64,000 nucleotides of DNA, taken from contig JAGWAN010000002.1 in assembly GCA_021296345.1 (NCBI GenBank), positions 1 through 64,000 of the forward strand, given 5' to 3'. Source of the stretch: Acidimicrobiia bacterium. GTDB lineage: Bacteria > Actinomycetota > Acidimicrobiia > Spongiisociales > Spongiisociaceae. Made by a program: the position numbers and the translations under genes. Under the pieces are notes generated by a model. The model did not search any database and was not told where the DNA came from. It worked only from the letters and a program-made list of their open reading frames with translations. Positions 42,283 to 51,574 of the stretch are shown here, in pieces (positions within the stretch are counted from its first letter, which is position 1; each line of letters begins with the position of its first letter).

Positions 42283-44787
42283 ATGGAACCAGTACTGGTT
42301 GGTAGGCCCGGAGCGCACCGGCTGGGGCGGGTGTTCATCGTCCTCACCCTCATAGCGGGCGTGCTTGCCCTGCCGGGGTCGGGAACCGTGTTGGGGCAGG
42401 AGTCGGCGGGCTGCGAGGTGACAGACCTCGGGACGCTGGGCGACGACGCGTTGGAGGCGGTCGGGCGCTGGACGACCGAGGACTGCGATTCACGCTTCCG
42501 CGCCGGCAGCGACGCCCACACCTACAGGTTCCGGGTGGCGACGGCAGTACGGGTCAGGGTCGACCTGACGTCGACGGGCGCGGACCCCTATCTCTACCTG
42601 CTCGCGGAGGACGGCACCCGCATCGCTGACAATGACGACGGCGGCGCCGAGCTGGACGCCCGCGTCGAGAGAGACCTGCTGCCCGGCGTGTACCTGATAG
42701 AGGCAACGACGGCCGGGGGCCGGAGCCGGGGAGCTGCGGACTTCGCCATCTCCGTGAGCCAGGTCGCCGGTTGCGAGCCGGTGCACCTCGGCACGCTGGA
42801 ACCGGGCACCGATCTGACCGCATCGGGATCCTGGACGCTCGACACGTGCGGGTCGCGCTTCGTGGTCGAGCATCCCGCTCGTGGATACACGTTCAGCCTC
42901 GAGGAGGCCGGTCGCGTGCGCATCGACCTGACATCGGAGGACGGTGATCCTGTCATGTCGTTGGTGTCGGTCTCGGGCGGCATCATCTCCGCCAACGACG
43001 ATGGTGGGGAGCGTCGCGATGCCCGCATCGTCAAATACCTGCAGGCAGGCGTCTACTTCATCGAGGCAACCACCTACCTGGAACGCGACTACCAACCCCT
43101 CCGAGCTGACTTCGACCTCACGGTCCACTTGGTGGACGAGGAGGCCGAGCAGAACAGGTCCCGGCTGAAGATCGAGAAAGTGCGGGTGCCCGCGGAGGTT
43201 GTCGCGGGCGATCCGTTCCCCGTCCACTACCGGGTCGGGAACGCGGGGAAAGACCTCGCCGCCGGCGGCTTTGCCCTGATGTACGTGGTCGGTCCCGGTG
43301 TATTCGAGCTCCGCGGCCCGATCGCGGACGGATGGCAGGCCGGGGTGGCGTACCACTCCGGGTCCGAGGCGGCGAATGTGACCAGCGCCCTGAGCGACGA
43401 TGTGGCTCCGTTCGAGGTCAGCCTCGAACGATCCGGCCCCTCGTGGCTGTTCGTGGCGGTGGTCACCTACGGCGCCGACGGTAACGAGATCGGGTTTCAC
43501 GGCCTGTGGCAGAACTTGAGTGTCCTGAGCGCCCCGACGTTCGAACCCGTGGTCGTAGACGTAGACGGCGCCAGGTACACGGTGGTCGCCGAAGCCGGCA
43601 GCGACGGGAAGGTCACGACAGAAGTGAGCTCTACCACCGACCCGGACGAAGAGGTTGATCCGCAGGTCCGGCTGAGAGCGATCTACGCGGCGGGTGTGCT
43701 GACCCAGCTATTGGACGGCTTGTTCGAGCGGCCGGGCATCGAAGCGCTTTCGGAGGAGGCTCACCCGGCCCCGGTCACCGTGGCGAACCTGTCGACTGCC
43801 ACGCTGCTCGAGACGTTCGCACAGAGATACGCCTCCGTTGTCGGCGCGTCCGGAATGATCGATTCCCTGGCAGCCGGAGAGGCGCTCAACCCGATCGCTA
43901 TCGAGGAGTCGGTGTTGCAGATGGCCGATACGGCATCTGCCGAGTTCGCGTGGATGGCGTCGGCCTGGCGCTCGCTCCTGGGGCGGATCGAGAACGGCGC
44001 GAAGCTGTCGTTCGAGGACGGGCTCGAGGTCCATTCCCAGGTCGCCTATGCCGAGAGCGTCGTCGCCGCGGCGGTGACGGCCGGAGAGATCGTCACCGCG
44101 GCGCGGGCCGCCGAGGAGGGGTGGAGCGATCCCGGCGTCCAGGAGATGATGGCAGAGGCGCGCTGTAACCCCGGCACGAATGCCCTACGCGACGCGCTCG
44201 ATGCAGCTGACATCACCGACATCGACGGGTTGCTCGCTCTCGACGCCGAGATGCGGGTGCTCCGGCCCATCCACGGGGTGTCCGTCGACAGCGCGTTGTG
44301 CGCGGCGGCGGAGGCCCGCGCAACGAACCTCCGTTTCCTGCAACGCCTGTCGATCAATCACAGTCCCGAACTTCGAAGGATGCTGGGTCTCGAGACGTCT
44401 CCGGAGCCGGTATCGAGCCCCGATCCTCACCAACTGCGCATCATCGCCCGGATGGGTGAGGACGGCCGCTTGGAGCACGGCGTCGAGTTCGCGGGAGGCG
44501 AGCAGGTCCTGCCGCCGGAGCGCTTCCTGAGCGAAGACGTACCCGCCGGTAGATGGCAGGTGAGCGGCGAAGTCGAAGTGGACGGAGACCCGATCGGGAG
44601 GATCCGGGCGCGTCGCTTTGCCGATGGCCGGACCGAACTGGGATTCGTCGGCGCCGATGGCGAAGCGATCATCCCCGGCATTCGCTACCTGCCGGCCACC
44701 CTCCCGGTGGGAGTCTGGTTCCGCAGCAGCGAGATCGAGGTACCCGTGGCGGCGTCGATGGTCCCCACCCCCTCTGCCGGAGAGTAG
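42283..44787 (+). CDS. Large secreted protein with two PPC-like domains
   Basis: 834 residues. A signal peptide (VFIVLTLIAGVLALPGSGTVLGQE) predicts export. Residues ~40-160 and ~165-290 are two related PPC/pre-peptidase-like beta domains, each starting LGTL, with AHTYRFRV or ARGYTFSL, NDDGG and LPGVYLIEATT or LQAGVYFIEATT. A CARDB-like domain (VPAEVVAGDPFPVHYRVGNAG) follows, then ~350 residues of mixed helix and a beta-rich end. No protease motif was found. It lies just after the Dpp importer on the same strand and could be part of the same uptake system. Function unknown. Confidence 0.75.
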   Translation: MEPVLVGRPGAHRLGRVFIVLTLIAGVLALPGSGTVLGQESAGCEVTDLGTLGDDALEAVGRWTTEDCDSRFRAGSDAHTYRFRVATAVRVRVDLTSTGADPYLYLLAEDGTRIADNDDGGAELDARVERDLLPGVYLIEATTAGGRSRGAADFAISVSQVAGCEPVHLGTLEPGTDLTASGSWTLDTCGSRFVVEHPARGYTFSLEEAGRVRIDLTSEDGDPVMSLVSVSGGIISANDDGGERRDARIVKYLQAGVYFIEATTYLERDYQPLRADFDLTVHLVDEEAEQNRSRLKIEKVRVPAEVVAGDPFPVHYRVGNAGKDLAAGGFALMYVVGPGVFELRGPIADGWQAGVAYHSGSEAANVTSALSDDVAPFEVSLERSGPSWLFVAVVTYGADGNEIGFHGLWQNLSVLSAPTFEPVVVDVDGARYTVVAEAGSDGKVTTEVSSTTDPDEEVDPQVRLRAIYAAGVLTQLLDGLFERPGIEALSEEAHPAPVTVANLSTATLLETFAQRYASVVGASGMIDSLAAGEALNPIAIEESVLQMADTASAEFAWMASAWRSLLGRIENGAKLSFEDGLEVHSQVAYAESVVAAAVTAGEIVTAARAAEEGWSDPGVQEMMAEARCNPGTNALRDALDAADITDIDGLLALDAEMRVLRPIHGVSVDSALCAAAEARATNLRFLQRLSINHSPELRRMLGLETSPEPVSSPDPHQLRIIARMGEDGRLEHGVEFAGGEQVLPPERFLSEDVPAGRWQVSGEVEVDGDPIGRIRARRFADGRTELGFVGADGEAIIPGIRYLPATLPVGVWFRSSEIEVPVAASMVPTPSAGE

Positions 44788-44799
44788 TGGGCAGTGGGC

Positions 44800-44836
44800 A
44801 AACTAACGTTTGCTAGTGGTTGCTAGCTCTGGCCAT
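44800..44836. repeat. CTAG-rich degenerate spacer repeat
   Basis: ACTAACGTTTGCTAGTGGTT and GCTAGC-like words just after the secreted-protein gene. Confidence 0.45.
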
Positions 44837-45044
44837 TGGTTGGTGGTAAGCACACTGGCGACCGGCTCGGTCGAGAGCGAGCGCGAACCCTGGCGTTGAT
44901 GGGCGGGGTGGACTCGGAACTGGTTCGCGCCGGCCTGAGGGCAACTACGAGTAGGTACCCCTGCCCAGTTGCCGCCGATTTGATGTCTTCAATCTGATGG
45001 CGGGGAGGGGTAGGCTCACCCGCGTCAAGGAGGAACGAGAAACG

Positions 45045-45722
45045 ATGGTCTCTCTGCTGGAGCGCCCCACCTACAGCCTCGCCGAGGCAGCAAGGCTTCT
45101 CCGAGTATCGCCTTCACGGCTCCGTTGGTGGCTGGAGGGCGCAGTTCGAGGCGAGAAACGGTATCCACCTGTCCTCCGTAGTGAGCCCACCGGCAACTCG
45201 CAGGTCTCGTGGGGGGAGTTCATCGAGGCGGCATACCTGCGGGAGTACCGTGCTCACCTGCCATTGCAAAGGCTTCGTCCGTTGAGGGAAGCCCTGAGCC
45301 AGGAGTTCAAGACACGGTTTCCCTTCGCAGTCTCCAAGCCCCTGATCGGCAGCCCCGATCTCGTATCCGACATGCAAGTGAAACTCGGGATACCTGAAGA
45401 GCTGTGGATGGTCGTAGGTTCCGGGCAACTGATGCTGAGCGAAGCGGCACAGACCTTCTGCCTCCGTGTGGAGTTCGATCCGGCCACGGACGAAGCCATG
45501 CGCTACATAGTGATGAAGGCGCCGGAACCCGTATATGTGAACCCGCGCCTGTCGTTCGGCATCCCGACCGTGAGGGGAGTTCGTACCGAAGTCATAGCCG
45601 AACTGTCTCTTGCCGGCGAACCGCGCTCAGCGATCATCGATATCTACAGGGCCTACGGAGTCACCGGAGAGGACGTCAACACGGCAGTCGACTTCGAGAC
45701 GCAGTTTCTCAGAGCTGCGTGA
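45045..45722 (+). CDS. MerR-type HTH plus DUF433 antitoxin
   Basis: 225 residues. The N-terminal HTH (YSLAEAARLLRVSPSRLRWWLEG) resembles MerR; the C-terminal DUF433-like part has LSFGIPTVRGVRTEVIAELSLAGEP and ends DFETQFLRAA. The ATG chosen has AAGGAGG ahead at 45027. It lies six bases before a PIN-like gene on the same strand. In such modules the antitoxin neutralises the nuclease and represses its own promoter. It shares architecture, not close sequence, with the broken locus at 3.7 kb. Confidence 0.8.
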   Translation: MVSLLERPTYSLAEAARLLRVSPSRLRWWLEGAVRGEKRYPPVLRSEPTGNSQVSWGEFIEAAYLREYRAHLPLQRLRPLREALSQEFKTRFPFAVSKPLIGSPDLVSDMQVKLGIPEELWMVVGSGQLMLSEAAQTFCLRVEFDPATDEAMRYIVMKAPEPVYVNPRLSFGIPTVRGVRTEVIAELSLAGEPRSAIIDIYRAYGVTGEDVNTAVDFETQFLRAA

Positions 45723-45727
45723 ATTGA

Positions 45728-46150
45728 GTGGGCCTACCCCAAAGGGTGCGGCGAGACGGGCCCATCCGGTTCTTCTTCGACGAGAGTGCCCTTGGCATCG
45801 GCCAAGTCATGGCCACTGCCCGCAGTGACTGCGTATTTCCGACGCACCCGCGGTCGCCGATTAGGGCAGGCACAGACGACGCGGACTGGATTCCGGAAGC
45901 CTCTTCACGAGGGTGGATCGTCGTCGGGCGTGACAAGAAGATTCGCACGAGGCCGGCGGAGTGGGCGGTCCTAGCCCAGTATCCGCTTCGCATGCTCGTA
46001 CTGACTACGGTCGGAAACCTCGACGTGTGGGGGCAGTTGCGGGTGCTTGTGGCGTGTTGGGATCGGATCGAAGAACTGTCGACGGCACCGGCACCATGGA
46101 TGTATGCCGTGACGAAGAACGGGCTTCGAGAGATGGAGTACCCGCGATAA
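45728..46150 (+). CDS. PIN-like toxin (VapC45/PIN_like type)
   Basis: 140 residues. The N-terminal IRFFFDESALGIGQ carries the first acidic pair of PIN-like nucleases, followed by DDADWIPEASSRGWIVVGRDKKIRTRP with further Asp residues and the WAVLAQYPLRMLVLTT strand. Probably an RNase acting on tRNA or mRNA, held in check by the upstream DUF433 protein. GTG start. It is complete, unlike the relic at 4.3 kb. Confidence 0.75.
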   Translation: MGLPQRVRRDGPIRFFFDESALGIGQVMATARSDCVFPTHPRSPIRAGTDDADWIPEASSRGWIVVGRDKKIRTRPAEWAVLAQYPLRMLVLTTVGNLDVWGQLRVLVACWDRIEELSTAPAPWMYAVTKNGLREMEYPR

Positions 46151-46387
46151 GGCTGTACGAGCGAGTAGCCCCGATAATTCATGGTTGGGGTTTGAAAGGG
46201 TGACGGAGCGGGCGCTTCGGGTCGCCTGACCTGGGGGTATGTTCATGTGACGCCCGTCTTCATCCGGGCGTGGCACTCACCGCCCGCTTGAGGGTCAGCC
46301 GCTCCGCGATGATGAGGTTGAAGCAGCTGGATGCATATCGGTGTGCTGGCACACGAATAATCGGAGCTAGCGGCACGTGGTCCATTG

Positions 46388-46954
46388 CTAGAAATCGATG
46401 CCGCGTATTGCTCGGATGCCTTGGTCGTAGGCGTGCTTGACGGGGCGCATCTCGGTAGCGGTGTCGGCTATTTCGATCAGCGGCGCCGGAGCATCCCTGC
46501 CAGTGACTACCACGTTCACGCCGGAGGGTCGGTTGGTGAGCGCTTCGACCACATCCTCGACCTCTATCCAGCCCCAGTTGATGGGGTAGGTGATCTCGTC
46601 GAGGACCACGAGGCGGTGCTTCCCTTCCTCTATACGCAGCTTGGCGAGGCGCCAGACATCACGGTTCAGTTCGGCGGACCGGTCGAGGTCTTCGCTGTCC
46701 CATGAGAACCCGTCGCCTCCGACGTCCCAGTCGACTCCCAAACGCCGACCCATCTTCTCCTCGCCCACCTTCCAATCGCCCGACTTGATGAACTGGACCA
46801 CGGCGACCTTCCATCCGCGCGCCACCGATCGCATGACCATGCCCATGGCGGCGGTGCTCTTCCCCTTACCGTCCCCGGTGTTGACGATCAATACGGAGCG
46901 GGCCCGGCGGGTGTCCGGGCGGCGAGGGTCGTCGGCGAGTGGTTCGCTGGTCAT
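46388..46954 (-). CDS. cobO: Cob(I)alamin adenosyltransferase, CobA/CobO type
   Basis: 188 residues. P-loop NTGDGKGKSTAAMGMVMRS at residue ~26, then VAVVQFIKSGDW, VVLDEITYPINWGW and VVVTGRDAPAPLIEIAD, all typical of CobA/BtuR. It transfers adenosyl from ATP to cob(I)alamin, making the coenzyme form used by mutases such as the one at 57 kb. Last gene of the B12 operon; its ATG overlaps the ATPase stop by 4 bp. Confidence 0.95.
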   Translation of the reverse strand: MTSEPLADDPRRPDTRRARSVLIVNTGDGKGKSTAAMGMVMRSVARGWKVAVVQFIKSGDWKVGEEKMGRRLGVDWDVGGDGFSWDSEDLDRSAELNRDVWRLAKLRIEEGKHRLVVLDEITYPINWGWIEVEDVVEALTNRPSGVNVVVTGRDAPAPLIEIADTATEMRPVKHAYDQGIRAIRGIDF

Positions 46955-47727
46955 CGAGTACCGGTCCTCATGGGGACCACGGCGAGTCCCCCGTTGACGT
47001 TCACTACTTCCACGCTAGCCCGGTAGATGGCCCGGATATGTTCCGGGGTGAGCACCTGCGCCGGAGCCCCGTCCGCGACGACCCGACCCCCCGCCAGCAG
47101 GATCAGGCGGTCCGGGAACTGTCCGGCCAGAGTGAGGTCATGCATGGCCGTGATGATGGTCATCGGTCGGCGGCTGCGCAGGTGGGCGATCAGCTCCAGG
47201 GCCTTCTGGCCCTGGCCGATATCCAGCGCGCCGGTCGGTTCGTCCAGGAGCAGGATGTCGGCCTGCTGGCAGATGGCACGGGCCAGGGCGACGCGCCGCC
47301 GCTCGCCACCGCTCAGCTCCGAGAGCATGCGCCTCGCCAGGCGCTCGAGGTCGAGCATCTCCATGGCCAGCCGCGCCTGCGCCAGATCGGCCGCGCCCTC
47401 TGACCCGAGATAGGGGAGATGCGGGGTACGTCCCAGCAATACGTACTCGATCACCGTCATTCCCCCGGGCATGGCCGGTTCCTGCGGCACCAGTGCCACC
47501 GACCGGGCCCGATCGCGGCGGCGGAGCGAGCCGTTGTCCGCACCATGGAACCGGATGGCGCCCCGGTGGGGGAGGAGCCCGGCAATCGCCCTCAGCAGGG
47601 TCGACTTCCCTGCGCCGTTCGGCCCTATCAGGCCCAACCATTCCCCTTCTTCCACCGTGAGTCCCACGTCCCGCAGCACCGGCTGTCCGGACTGGTAGGC
47701 GATGGAGAGTGCCTCCACGGAGATCAT
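46951..47727 (-). CDS. btuD: Cobalamin ABC importer ATPase
   Basis: 258 residues. Walker A GPNGAGKSTLLRAIAG, signature LSGGERRRVALARAI, Walker B ILLLDEPTGALD and the H-loop MHDLTLAGQ are complete. The family also includes haem and siderophore importers, but the cobalamin riboswitch and cobO set the substrate. It overlaps the genes on both sides by 4 bp. Confidence 0.9.
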   Translation of the reverse strand: MISVEALSIAYQSGQPVLRDVGLTVEEGEWLGLIGPNGAGKSTLLRAIAGLLPHRGAIRFHGADNGSLRRRDRARSVALVPQEPAMPGGMTVIEYVLLGRTPHLPYLGSEGAADLAQARLAMEMLDLERLARRMLSELSGGERRRVALARAICQQADILLLDEPTGALDIGQGQKALELIAHLRSRRPMTIITAMHDLTLAGQFPDRLILLAGGRVVADGAPAQVLTPEHIRAIYRASVEVVNVNGGLAVVPMRTGTR

Positions 47728-48764
47728 GTGACGTACCGCCGGCTGGTGCGGAGCACCATCATAAAGAAGGGGGCTCCGATGAAGGCGGTGATCACCCCGA
47801 TGGGAAGCTCCAGCGGGCTCAGCACCGTTCTGGCGGCCATGTCGGCCAGGATGAGGAACGCTCCGCCGGTCACGGCGGAGATCGGGATCAAGGACCGGTA
47901 GCTCGTTCCCACCAGCAACCGCACGGTGTGGGGAACCACGAGGCCGACGAACGCGATCAGGCCGCTGACCGCGACCGCCGCGGCGGTGGCGAGCGTGGCC
48001 AGTACGACCACGGTGGTACGCACCCGGGCAGAGGAGACGCCGAGGCTCTCGGCCTCCGCATCGCCTACGCTCAGCACGTCGAGCAACCGCCGGTGCAGCA
48101 TCAGCCCGGCGCCGCACACCAGCGCGTACGGGACCATTACGAGAACCTCCTGCCAGCCGGTGGTGGCCAGCCGTCCGAGGATCCAGGAGTAGACCTGGCG
48201 GATGGTTTCGGAGTTCCGCTGCAGTACGAAGGTCTGGAGGGCGGTGAAGAAAGCGGCCACCGCCACACCGGCGAGGATGAGCGACACCGCGCTCCGCCCG
48301 CCCACGGAGCGCCCGACAGCATAGGTCAGCCCCGCCGCGGCCAGAGCGCCGGCAAATGCCGCCAGTGGGAGGAGCCGGGAGTCGGCGGAGGGCCACAGGA
48401 CGATGACGGCGGTGGCGCCGAGGCCTCCGCCGGCCGCAACTCCCAGGAGGTAGGGATCGGCCAGGGGATTGCGGAAAACCCCCTGGTAGGAGGCCCCGGC
48501 CAGAGAAAGGAGGCTTCCCACCAACCCACCCAGGACCACCCGGGGAAGCCGGATGTCCCAGATGATCGCCCGCTGGGTGCCGGACAATTCCGCTCCGCCG
48601 CCGGCCAGTTCGCCGATGACCTGGCCGGGAGTCAGCCCGGCAGGGCCGACGGTGATACCGGCCACAGCCGAGGCGAGCAACACCGCACAGGCGAACAGGA
48701 ACCAGCCCCACCGCAGCCGGGTGGGATCGTGTAGCCGGAGTGATGCGGCCGGCAAGCTGCTCAA
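47724..48764 (-). CDS. btuC: Cobalamin ABC importer permease (FecCD family)
   Basis: 346 residues with about nine or ten membrane helices. FecCD hallmarks: LPRVVLGGLVGSLLSLAGASYQGVFRNPLADPYLLG and GLIAFVGLVVPHTVRLLVG. I chose a TTG that overlaps the btuF stop as TTGA; the frame extends further but reads antisense to btuF's last codons. Forms the channel with the ATPase and receives B12 from the lipoprotein. Confidence 0.88.
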   Translation of the reverse strand: MSSLPAASLRLHDPTRLRWGWFLFACAVLLASAVAGITVGPAGLTPGQVIGELAGGGAELSGTQRAIIWDIRLPRVVLGGLVGSLLSLAGASYQGVFRNPLADPYLLGVAAGGGLGATAVIVLWPSADSRLLPLAAFAGALAAAGLTYAVGRSVGGRSAVSLILAGVAVAAFFTALQTFVLQRNSETIRQVYSWILGRLATTGWQEVLVMVPYALVCGAGLMLHRRLLDVLSVGDAEAESLGVSSARVRTTVVVLATLATAAAVAVSGLIAFVGLVVPHTVRLLVGTSYRSLIPISAVTGGAFLILADMAARTVLSPLELPIGVITAFIGAPFFMMVLRTSRRYVT

Positions 48765-49816
48765 CCGCTCTCGAACATGGTGGCCAGCGTCTCCCCGATC
48801 AGGCGGACGAACTCGATCAGGCGGGGACCCCACCGGCTGCTGATGTCGTCATCCACCTCGATAAGCAGCCCGTTCTCAACGGCTGTGAGGCCGCTCCATC
48901 CGGGGCGTCCGGCCATGCTCTCGGCAGTGGTGCCGCACCAGACAGCGCACCCGAAGAAGATGATGTCCGGATCCGATTCCAGGATGTACTCGACCGACAA
49001 CTGCGGGTAGCCCCAGCCCTCGGTGTCGGCCGGGTCAGCGATGTTCTCGAGGCCGAACAGGGAGTAGACCTGGCCGATGAACGTGGCCGAGGTAGCCGTA
49101 TAGAAGGTGTCGTCCACCTCGTGGTAATAGGTGACGCCCTCAGCGCCGTTCTCGAACCCGGTGATCGCCTGGTCGACCTCCGCCCGCACCGCCGCCGCCA
49201 GTTCCGCCGCCAGTTCCGCGGCAGCGCTGGTTTGTCCGGTAGCCATGCCCAACTCGGCCATCTGCGAGAAGGCCGTGGCGATGTCGGGTGCGGCTGGATG
49301 CAGGATCACCGGAATACCGAGAGCGCTGAGCCCGGAGACCAGCTCGCCGGGATCGAATGCGATCACCACCAGGTCCGCGTTGTAGGAGGCGATGGCCTCC
49401 AGGTTGGGGTTGAAGCCGTCCAGGTCCGTGACCGGGGCTTCCTCCGGATAGTCCGAAGTCCAGTCCACCGCAATGATCTGGTCACCGGCGCCGATGGCGA
49501 AAAGCGTCTCGGTGGCGGTAGGGGACAGGGAAACGATCGCCTCCGGACGCGTCGCTATCTCGGCGCCCGCGACCGTCACCGGGAAGCCCGACTCCGGCGC
49601 CACCGCCGGCGGCGGAGTTGTCGTGGTCGAGTCCGCCGTCGTGGGCGGGCTGGTGGCCGGAACCGCGATGGTGGTGGGGGCCACGGTGGTAGTGGTGGCC
49701 ACGCCCGTGGTGGTCGTCGTGCCCAGGGTCGTGCTCGCCCGGGTGGTTGCCGTTTCCTGCCCGCCGCACGCCGCGGCGAGCAGCAGGATTGCGACTAGGA
49801 GCTGTGTCCGCCGCAT
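48761..49816 (-). CDS. btuF: Cobalamin-binding lipoprotein
   Basis: 351 residues from the ATG giving MRRTQLLVAILLLAAACGG; Cys18 is the lipidation site. A ~50-residue Thr/Pro linker follows, then a class III periplasmic-binding domain (EAIVSLSPTATETLFAIGAGDQIIAVD, FNPNLEAIASYNADLVVIA). The ATG directly follows a hairpin and T run, placing initiation under riboswitch control. First gene of the operon. Confidence 0.9.
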   Translation of the reverse strand: MRRTQLLVAILLLAAACGGQETATTRASTTLGTTTTTGVATTTTVAPTTIAVPATSPPTTADSTTTTPPPAVAPESGFPVTVAGAEIATRPEAIVSLSPTATETLFAIGAGDQIIAVDWTSDYPEEAPVTDLDGFNPNLEAIASYNADLVVIAFDPGELVSGLSALGIPVILHPAAPDIATAFSQMAELGMATGQTSAAAELAAELAAAVRAEVDQAITGFENGAEGVTYYHEVDDTFYTATSATFIGQVYSLFGLENIADPADTEGWGYPQLSVEYILESDPDIIFFGCAVWCGTTAESMAGRPGWSGLTAVENGLLIEVDDDISSRWGPRLIEFVRLIGETLATMFESG

Positions 49817-49818
49817 AG

Positions 49819-49845
49819 AAAAACATCCTCCTTGATCGGAGGATG
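49819..49845 (-). terminator. Riboswitch expression platform: terminator hairpin at the btuF start
   Basis: On the minus strand CATCCTCC-GATCAA-GGAGGATG is a perfect 8-bp stem followed by TTTTTCT and, two bases later, the btuF ATG. The hairpin also contains the AAGGAGG ribosome site. It can stop transcription and mask initiation, the expected off-state when cobalamin is bound. Confidence 0.85.
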
Positions 49846-49920
49846 AAGAGAGATCGTCCGGGTTCTCGTTACCGAGCCCCTGCACGACCAACCCTTCCTC
49901 CGAGAGCTGATTCGTGACCA

Positions 49921-50100
49921 TGGGGTCAGGCGGCCTGGCTCATCCTCCCTATACGTAGAGAGGCATGACAGTTGCGGGACAGCGCCGGGCTTCAACCGGA
50001 CTTCGCTGTTCCCCATGGCGCCCGGTTGTCTCTCCGGGCCGCTGCGGACTATAGCCGGGTTGGCGGCTGGTGGGAGTTGCCCGCTTTCCTGGACACTTCG
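49921..50100 (-). promoter_or_regulatory. Cobalamin riboswitch
   Basis: Minus-strand leader of btuFCD-cobO. The B12 box GCTGTCCCGCAACTGT is present with AAGCCCGGC before it, and the closing GAGCCAGGCCGCCTGACC matches the family 3' core. GGGGAACAGCGAAGTCCGGTTG forms the preceding helix. The 5' limit is approximate. Confidence 0.92.
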
Positions 50101-50219
50101 CGATGGGACATCAGGCGCGAACTCCACCGGGGTCTCGTTTCGTAGTCGGCGGGCGGTTGGTACCCATGGCGAAGCGGACTCGCACAGTGTTGACAAGATC
50201 GGGAACTACGAAATCGCAG

Positions 50220-50275
50220 GCTAATTATCGATGAACGACTATCGACTACCGGCTGGAAACTACTCAATTAGGCAG
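50220..50275. repeat. CTAG/CGACTA-type degenerate spacer repeat
   Basis: AATTATCGATGAACGACTAT and GACTACCGGCTGGAAACTAC words between the riboswitch leader and the end of the oxidoreductase gene; related in style to the patch at 32868. Confidence 0.4.
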
Positions 50276-50327
50276 AGAGGGTCGACTTCAGCCGGATCGC
50301 TACGCCGGATGCCCTACCGGTAGCGGC

Positions 50328-51422
50328 TCATAGTGAGTCGAGAGAGACGAGATCCCCATCTTGCTCCACGCTCCGGTGCACTGCTACGGCGATCTTGGTG
50401 ACTTCAAGACCGTCCTTCCCCGACGGGTAGGCGCCATTCAATGACTCCAAGTCGGCGACTCCGCGCTCGAGCATCGTCACGTTGGTGACGAAACTCTCGA
50501 TGGAGTCGATGGCATATCCCGAATACCGCGAGACGCCGGCCTCGGTGCTCTCCTTGAAGAGTCCCAGGTTGGGAGTCAGCATCGAAGCGGGCGCACCGGG
50601 AATGCTGCTCACAAGACCGCGCGCTCCACGATCCTGACTGTCGACCGTCATCCATCCGTCGGATCCGACCACCTTGATCCCCTGGTTGACGATCGCCTCG
50701 TTGCCGGCGGGTATATGCCAAGCGGAATCGACCGTGAAGCTGACGCCACCGGGAAAAGTGATCTTCGCTTGGATCGAATCGTACGTGTCGAGCCCGAGCG
50801 ATTTCAGCCGCTGGGCAATGCCGGTGGCAGAAACAGCTAGAGCGTCCTGGCCGACCAGCCAGCGAATGAGGTCGAAGTAGTGAACGCCGACGAACCATGC
50901 CGGTGACGAGTTGGATGCCCACGACGGGAGCCAGTCCATTGGAACTTCGATGCGGTCTTCCATCCAGGCATATCCGTACTGGATGTCACCGATGCCCCCG
51001 GACTCCACGATCCGCTTGAGTTCAGCGTGATACACGTCATGGCGTTTCATGAAATCCACCTGGAGCAGCACGCCGGACTCGTCGGCGGCCGCGACCATCT
51101 CCCTGCACCCATCGACATCCGTGTCCATCGGCTTCTCCACGAGCACATGAATGCCCCGCTCGAGACATGCCACGACCATTTCTCGATGGAGGTGGTCGGG
51201 GGTGGCGATGGTCACGGCGTCCGGCGATGCCACGTCGAGCAAGTCGTTGAAGTCGGCGAAGACCTCGATGCCGTACTCAGCCGCTCGAGCTTTGCGCAGC
51301 TCACTGTTGATGTCCGCGAGACCCACGTACTCGATGTCTCCGAGCCTGGCTCGCTGAGTCAGCGCCCGAATGTGCATCTCGCCGAAGATGCCCCCACCGA
51401 TCGTCCCGACTCGGCGCACCAT
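50328..51422 (-). CDS. Gfo/Idh/MocA-family oxidoreductase
   Basis: 364 residues. NAD(P)-binding VGTIGGGIFGEMHIRAL at the N-terminus, the family VTIATPDHLHREMVVACLERGIHVLVEKPM with the catalytic-type EKP, and a C-terminal alpha/beta domain with WFVGVHYFDLIRWLVG holding the likely catalytic His. Members oxidise or reduce sugars, inositols and related polyols. It is divergent from the Liv-type importer; no substrate can be assigned. GTG or ATG start; ATG used. Confidence 0.9.
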   Translation of the reverse strand: MVRRVGTIGGGIFGEMHIRALTQRARLGDIEYVGLADINSELRKARAAEYGIEVFADFNDLLDVASPDAVTIATPDHLHREMVVACLERGIHVLVEKPMDTDVDGCREMVAAADESGVLLQVDFMKRHDVYHAELKRIVESGGIGDIQYGYAWMEDRIEVPMDWLPSWASNSSPAWFVGVHYFDLIRWLVGQDALAVSATGIAQRLKSLGLDTYDSIQAKITFPGGVSFTVDSAWHIPAGNEAIVNQGIKVVGSDGWMTVDSQDRGARGLVSSIPGAPASMLTPNLGLFKESTEAGVSRYSGYAIDSIESFVTNVTMLERGVADLESLNGAYPSGKDGLEVTKIAVAVHRSVEQDGDLVSLDSL

Positions 51423-51574
51423 CCGATTCCCCTCCCCAGCCGATGCTGCAACTCCGTGGATAACCCGCTTCCAGTGTCTGTTATCGTCACCCGAGCTGCT
51501 GACCGGGGTCCGTGGTGGGCGGATTCTCCCGGCAGTTTACCCAAAGACCTGATGGCTCCCGAGGAAGGGCACGT

